A DNA stretch of 41,723 bases from Bacteroidota bacterium. Lineage in GTDB: Bacteria > Bacteroidota > Bacteroidia > B-17B0 > Aurantibacillaceae. This document shows positions 39,801 to 41,723 of the stretch, piece after piece. Positions within the stretch are counted from its first letter, which is position 1; each line of letters opens with the position of its first letter. The stretch covers positions 1-41,723 of the forward strand of contig JADJSH010000016.1 in assembly GCA_016711805.1 (NCBI GenBank). The letters run 5' to 3'. The translations under genes and the position numbers were made by a program. Under the pieces are notes generated by a model. It had not been told where the DNA came from. It was given only the letters and a program-made list of their open reading frames with translations, and did no database searches.

Positions 39801-40644
39801 TAACCTTGCCCTGCATTTTGTTGAGTTGCACCACAGAAATACATGTTACCCGAACCATCAGTTACTAAATCAGTAACAATTTCGACGCTAGAAGTAGCGG
39901 TTGCGCCAGTTGTTACTGAACCCGATTGTACGCCATTACTGGCGGAATAAGTGATACTTGCTAGTTTGTAGTTATTAGTGCTAATAGTAATAGGAGCAAT
40001 AACTGTGACAAAGGCATTTTTAAGTTGTTATTTTAAAGCCGCCATCGTTTAAATTAGCATGATTATAAAAACTTGCCCATTGCTGAACTCCAGAACTATT
40101 GAATGCTACGATTGAAACATCGCTATCGAAACTACTATTGTAAGATGCGCCTGTAACTACAATATAGCCAGTAGTACCATTTATAATAATATCTTTACCT
40201 AAATCACCATATCCGTTTGAATAGGTTGTGAAAAATTGTTGAGTGCCCGATGAATTATATTTTGCAATAAATAATTCGGGTATCATTGTAACTGAATTAG
40301 TTATTGTTCCTGTTACATAAACATCTGTACCTGATAAATACATTCCCTGCAATAAAATCATGGTCGTTAGCTGTACCGTTAATTTGTAAAGTGAAAATAA
40401 CTGTACCGCCAGAACTAACTTTTGTTAAGAAACCATCGTATTTACCGTTAACATTTAAAGTTGCGCCACCAGTAAATATGTTTCCTGAGCCATCTGTTTT
40501 AGTTACGTTTTTTTGAATCATGTATTGTGTACCTAAATTTGTTTCCCTTCGGTGAATGCCATAAGCTAGAGATGGCGTACCGCTTTGAGAACGGAGCATT
40601 ATACTTATTAAAGTAAATGCAAAGAGTAATAGTTTTTGTTTCAT
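36828..40644 (-). CDS. T9SS-exported SBBP/propeller protein with DUF7948-like domain (frameshifted)
   Basis: About 1,270 residues spread over eight or more frame pieces. It starts MKQKLLLFAFTLISIMLRSQ, a signal peptide. The first 350-400 residues are SBBP-like repeats (LFIAKYNSSGTQQFFTTYSN, DANDLAIDASANVYITGYQ). A DUF7948-like part follows (LYYPNRGQLINTGD, YFLAHTPSDGVTKVFGNQRL, DKGIKYYFIVKPGGDM). More SBBP repeats (FAKFDTAGKVLWATLYGGSG, DDYANKIRMDHNGNIVIIGY) and a T9SS tail (VSVYPNPSNGTVYLKF to IKIIKER) close it. Its indel rate is above the middle of the window. A single gene is the simplest reading; a split at about 39270 into two genes is possible. It encodes a probable surface beta-propeller of unknown ligand. 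Confidence 0.72.
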
Positions 40645-40671
40645 TAGTTTTATTTTAGTTTAATAATTTTG

Positions 40672-40718
40672 AAAAGATACATTTGTTTAATTGCAATGTC
40701 AATAGGTATTTATACCCC
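40672..40718 (-). promoter_or_regulatory. Promoter of the SBBP gene, with GGGGTA half-site
   Basis: On the minus strand: GGGGTA (40718-40713), then TTG (40702-40700), a 20-nt spacer and TATCTTTT (40679-40672, one off TAnnTTTG), 27 bp before the ATG. The GGGGTA half matches the arm of the operator at 10680-10701. Confidence 0.5.
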
Positions 40719-40771
40719 ATTTTAATATGTAAGATTTTTTTATTTTTTGTGCGAATCACATAAATAAAATA

Positions 40772-40786
40772 CCTGCTGCCAGCAGG
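40772..40786. repeat. CCTGCTG-C-CAGCAGG palindrome in a GC-rich REP-like segment
   Basis: 7-bp perfect arms around one base, inside a GC-rich block (40771-40825) in AT-rich DNA. The block has a GCGCTAG/CTGACC texture unlike coding DNA here. It looks like a dispersed Bacteroidota intergenic element, but I could not compare it with a genome. Confidence 0.55.
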
Positions 40787-40909
40787 CGAGCGCTAGTGAC
40801 TGACCGAAGGGAGCTGCGTATTGAGCATATTGCATAAAATTGTTAGTATTGTTATAGTACTTTTGTATTTTTGCTGGCAAATTATTAGGTTGCTCAGTTA
40901 AGTTTTGAA

Positions 40910-40948
40910 CAATAGTTAAGTTTAAACCATGTTTAAACTTAACTATTG
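40910..40948. repeat. Perfect 18-bp inverted repeat with 3-nt loop
   Basis: The arms are CAATAGTTAAGTTTAAAC and its exact complement, separated by CAT. No T run follows, so it is not a standard terminator. It sits between the divergent SBBP promoter and the tatC fragment. In the 40645-41009 gap I see otherwise only the promoter and the REP-like block. Confidence 0.7.
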
Positions 40949-40987
40949 AAATGTTATAACACACTGATTATTAATAAATTAAAATAA

Positions 40988-41004
40988 CTTCGACTCCGCT
41001 CAGG
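40988..41004 (+). repeat. 17-bp interspersed repeat, copy 2
   Basis: Identical in sequence and direction to 2348-2364. It lies exactly where the tatC similarity begins. Confidence 0.7.
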
Positions 41005-41009
41005 GTGAC

Positions 41010-41448
41010 AAACCTTCGTTATCTTTCTTTTTAAATTTCAAAAAAACTCGTAATAATGCAATAGGAATTTTCTTTGATTACTTTTTATTGTTTAAATGTC
41101 CTCTCTGCTTAATCAACTATCAATTATCCGGATAGTGGAGATTGTACAAACCAATAATACTTTAGATGATTATATTTCTTTAATCATAACGATGGTATTA
41201 GTTTCAGGCTTGGTGTTTGAATTACCTGTTTTAGTTTATTTCTTAACTCGCTTAGGAATAGTAACGCCAAATTTTATGCGTAAATATCGTAAATAGGCTT
41301 TAGTAATTATTTTAGGCTGCTGCTGCTGTTATTACTCCTTCGCCAGATGTAACCTCTCAAATGGTAGTAGCTGTGCCAATGTATTTACTTTACGAGATTA
41401 GTATTTTGTGAGTGCCTACGTGATTAAAAACATAATTTAGAAGTATAA
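41010..41448 (+). CDS. tatC: TatC, twin-arginine translocase subunit, C-terminal part (frameshifted)
   Basis: TatC is the polytopic inner-membrane receptor that, with TatA, exports folded proteins with twin-arginine signals. Here a fragment of about 145 residues is seen: TRNNAIGIFFDYFLL, INYQLSG, EIVQTNNTLDDYISLIITMV, then SGLVFELPVLVYFLTRLGIV, TPNFMRKYRKYALVIIL, and DVTSQMVVAVPMYLLYEISI. TM segments 3-6 are present; the N-terminal third is missing, cut off at the repeat at 40988. Indels near 41130, 41290, 41340 and 41430. The stop is followed after 1 bp by the CMD gene, a coupling I remember from other Bacteroidota, where the two genes are neighbours. Confidence 0.82.
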
Positions 41449-41449
41449 T

Positions 41450-41723
41450 ATGTCAAATCAAGTTAAAGAATTCAACGATTACCGTTCGAAAATGAATGAT
41501 GTTATTTTAGGTAAAGATGGCCTAATGACCAAACGCTTATTTAATTTAGACACGCAAGCTTATTCTGACGGAGCTTTAAACGTTAAAACAAAAGAAATGT
41601 GGCTTAGTAGCTAGCATGGTTTTACGTTGCGACGATTGCGTCCCATCACCATTTACTAAAATGCCACGAACAAGGCTGTACTACTGAAAAGTTTACGAAA
41701 TTTTGCCAATAGCTAATATTGTT
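41450..41723 (+). CDS. Carboxymuconolactone decarboxylase/AhpD-like protein (3' cut off, frameshifted)
   Basis: The start MSNQVKEFNDYRSKMNDVIL is followed by GKDGLMTKRLF, DGALNVKTKEM, then in a shifted frame LVASMVLRCDDCVSHHLL and KCHEQGCTTEKFTEILPI. The C-x-x-C pair (RCDDCV) and the downstream His are the redox site of the AhpD-like alkylhydroperoxidase fold. It is probably a cytosolic peroxidase-type or CMD-like protein; the substrate is unknown. Two or three indels in 270 bp; the 3' end is outside the window. It is 1 bp after tatC. Confidence 0.78.

Noticed and set aside
40740..40964. 74-aa minus-strand ORF over the palindromic block
   Set aside because: It consists of REP-like DNA and the 18-bp inverted repeat, with no ribosome binding site and no protein-like pattern. 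Such spurious ORFs are typical of dispersed GC-rich repeats.
2348..41004. The two 17-mers as attL/attR of one large island
   Set aside because: The 17-mer is GC-rich, resembles a dispersed intergenic repeat, and lies outside the SpoIIE-bounded element. It may mark a recombination but is not supported as an att core.
1..41723. tRNA or rRNA genes as integration targets
   Set aside because: I saw no cloverleaf-like GTTCGA/CCA segment or rRNA sequence near the integrase or elsewhere. A tRNAscan run would settle this.

Overview
The window looks like part of a Bacteroidota chromosome, probably a Flavobacteriales-type environmental lineage. It is AT-rich. It carries at least six proteins with C-terminal Por-secretion (T9SS type A) sorting tails, Bacteroidota-style promoters (TTG, about 20 bp, TAnnTTTG), N-terminal 'SCKK/NCKK' lipoproteins, and at the right edge a tatC followed by a carboxymuconolactone-decarboxylase gene, a neighbour pair I recall from this phylum. 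Many reading frames are broken by single-base indels, often in homopolymers, and these are densest at the two ends, where even housekeeping genes (hisIE, tatC) are hit. I read most of the breaks as uncorrected sequencing or assembly errors and annotate whole genes across them.

Layout. 1-2303: the 3' end of hisIE, then a TPR/SpoIIE-type phosphatase gene. 2304-9883: a probable small integrative element of about 7.6 kb, with a tyrosine integrase just inside the left end, an excisionase-like HTH gene, four unrecognised cargo genes on the right-hand plus run and minus run, two XRE regulators, and two surface lipoproteins ending in a strong terminator. Its right edge is an 18-codon leftover of the 3' end of a second SpoIIE-type gene. 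9986-10627: a NarL/LuxR response regulator, followed by a perfect-armed inverted repeat placed just upstream of the promoter of the next gene.

10816-25250: a plus-strand train of exported proteins. It comprises a 2,450-residue HExxH / Ig-repeat / beta-helix protein, two tandem NGSFE-type jelly-roll proteins, a PKD protein, a non-secreted HExxH protein, a T9SS lipase and an unrecognised exported protein. Terminator-like hairpins lie on top of the starts of the tandem genes.

25324-32111: a likely defence locus of two divergent units. A tight minus-strand operon encodes a HEPN-motif protein and three unrecognised partners; its first gene appears to have lost its 5' end exactly where a plus-strand two-gene cassette begins. 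That cassette encodes a DUF-like 193-residue protein overlapping a superfamily 2 helicase of about 1,090 residues. 32188-40644: a minus-strand run in which two large T9SS beta-propeller genes lead with almost no gaps into a nuclease-like (ExK) gene, a PIN-domain gene, a YkgJ-type cysteine-cluster gene, a small ORF and an AbiGi-family gene. 40645-41009 holds that run's promoter and several palindromic repeats. 41010-41723 is the tatC and CMD chromosomal backbone.

The strongest candidates for something undescribed are the HEPN operon/helicase pair, the ExK nuclease-PIN-YkgJ operon attached to surface-protein genes, and the response-regulator-controlled T9SS island. No function has been proven for any of these; the assignments rest on motifs and gene order seen by eye.
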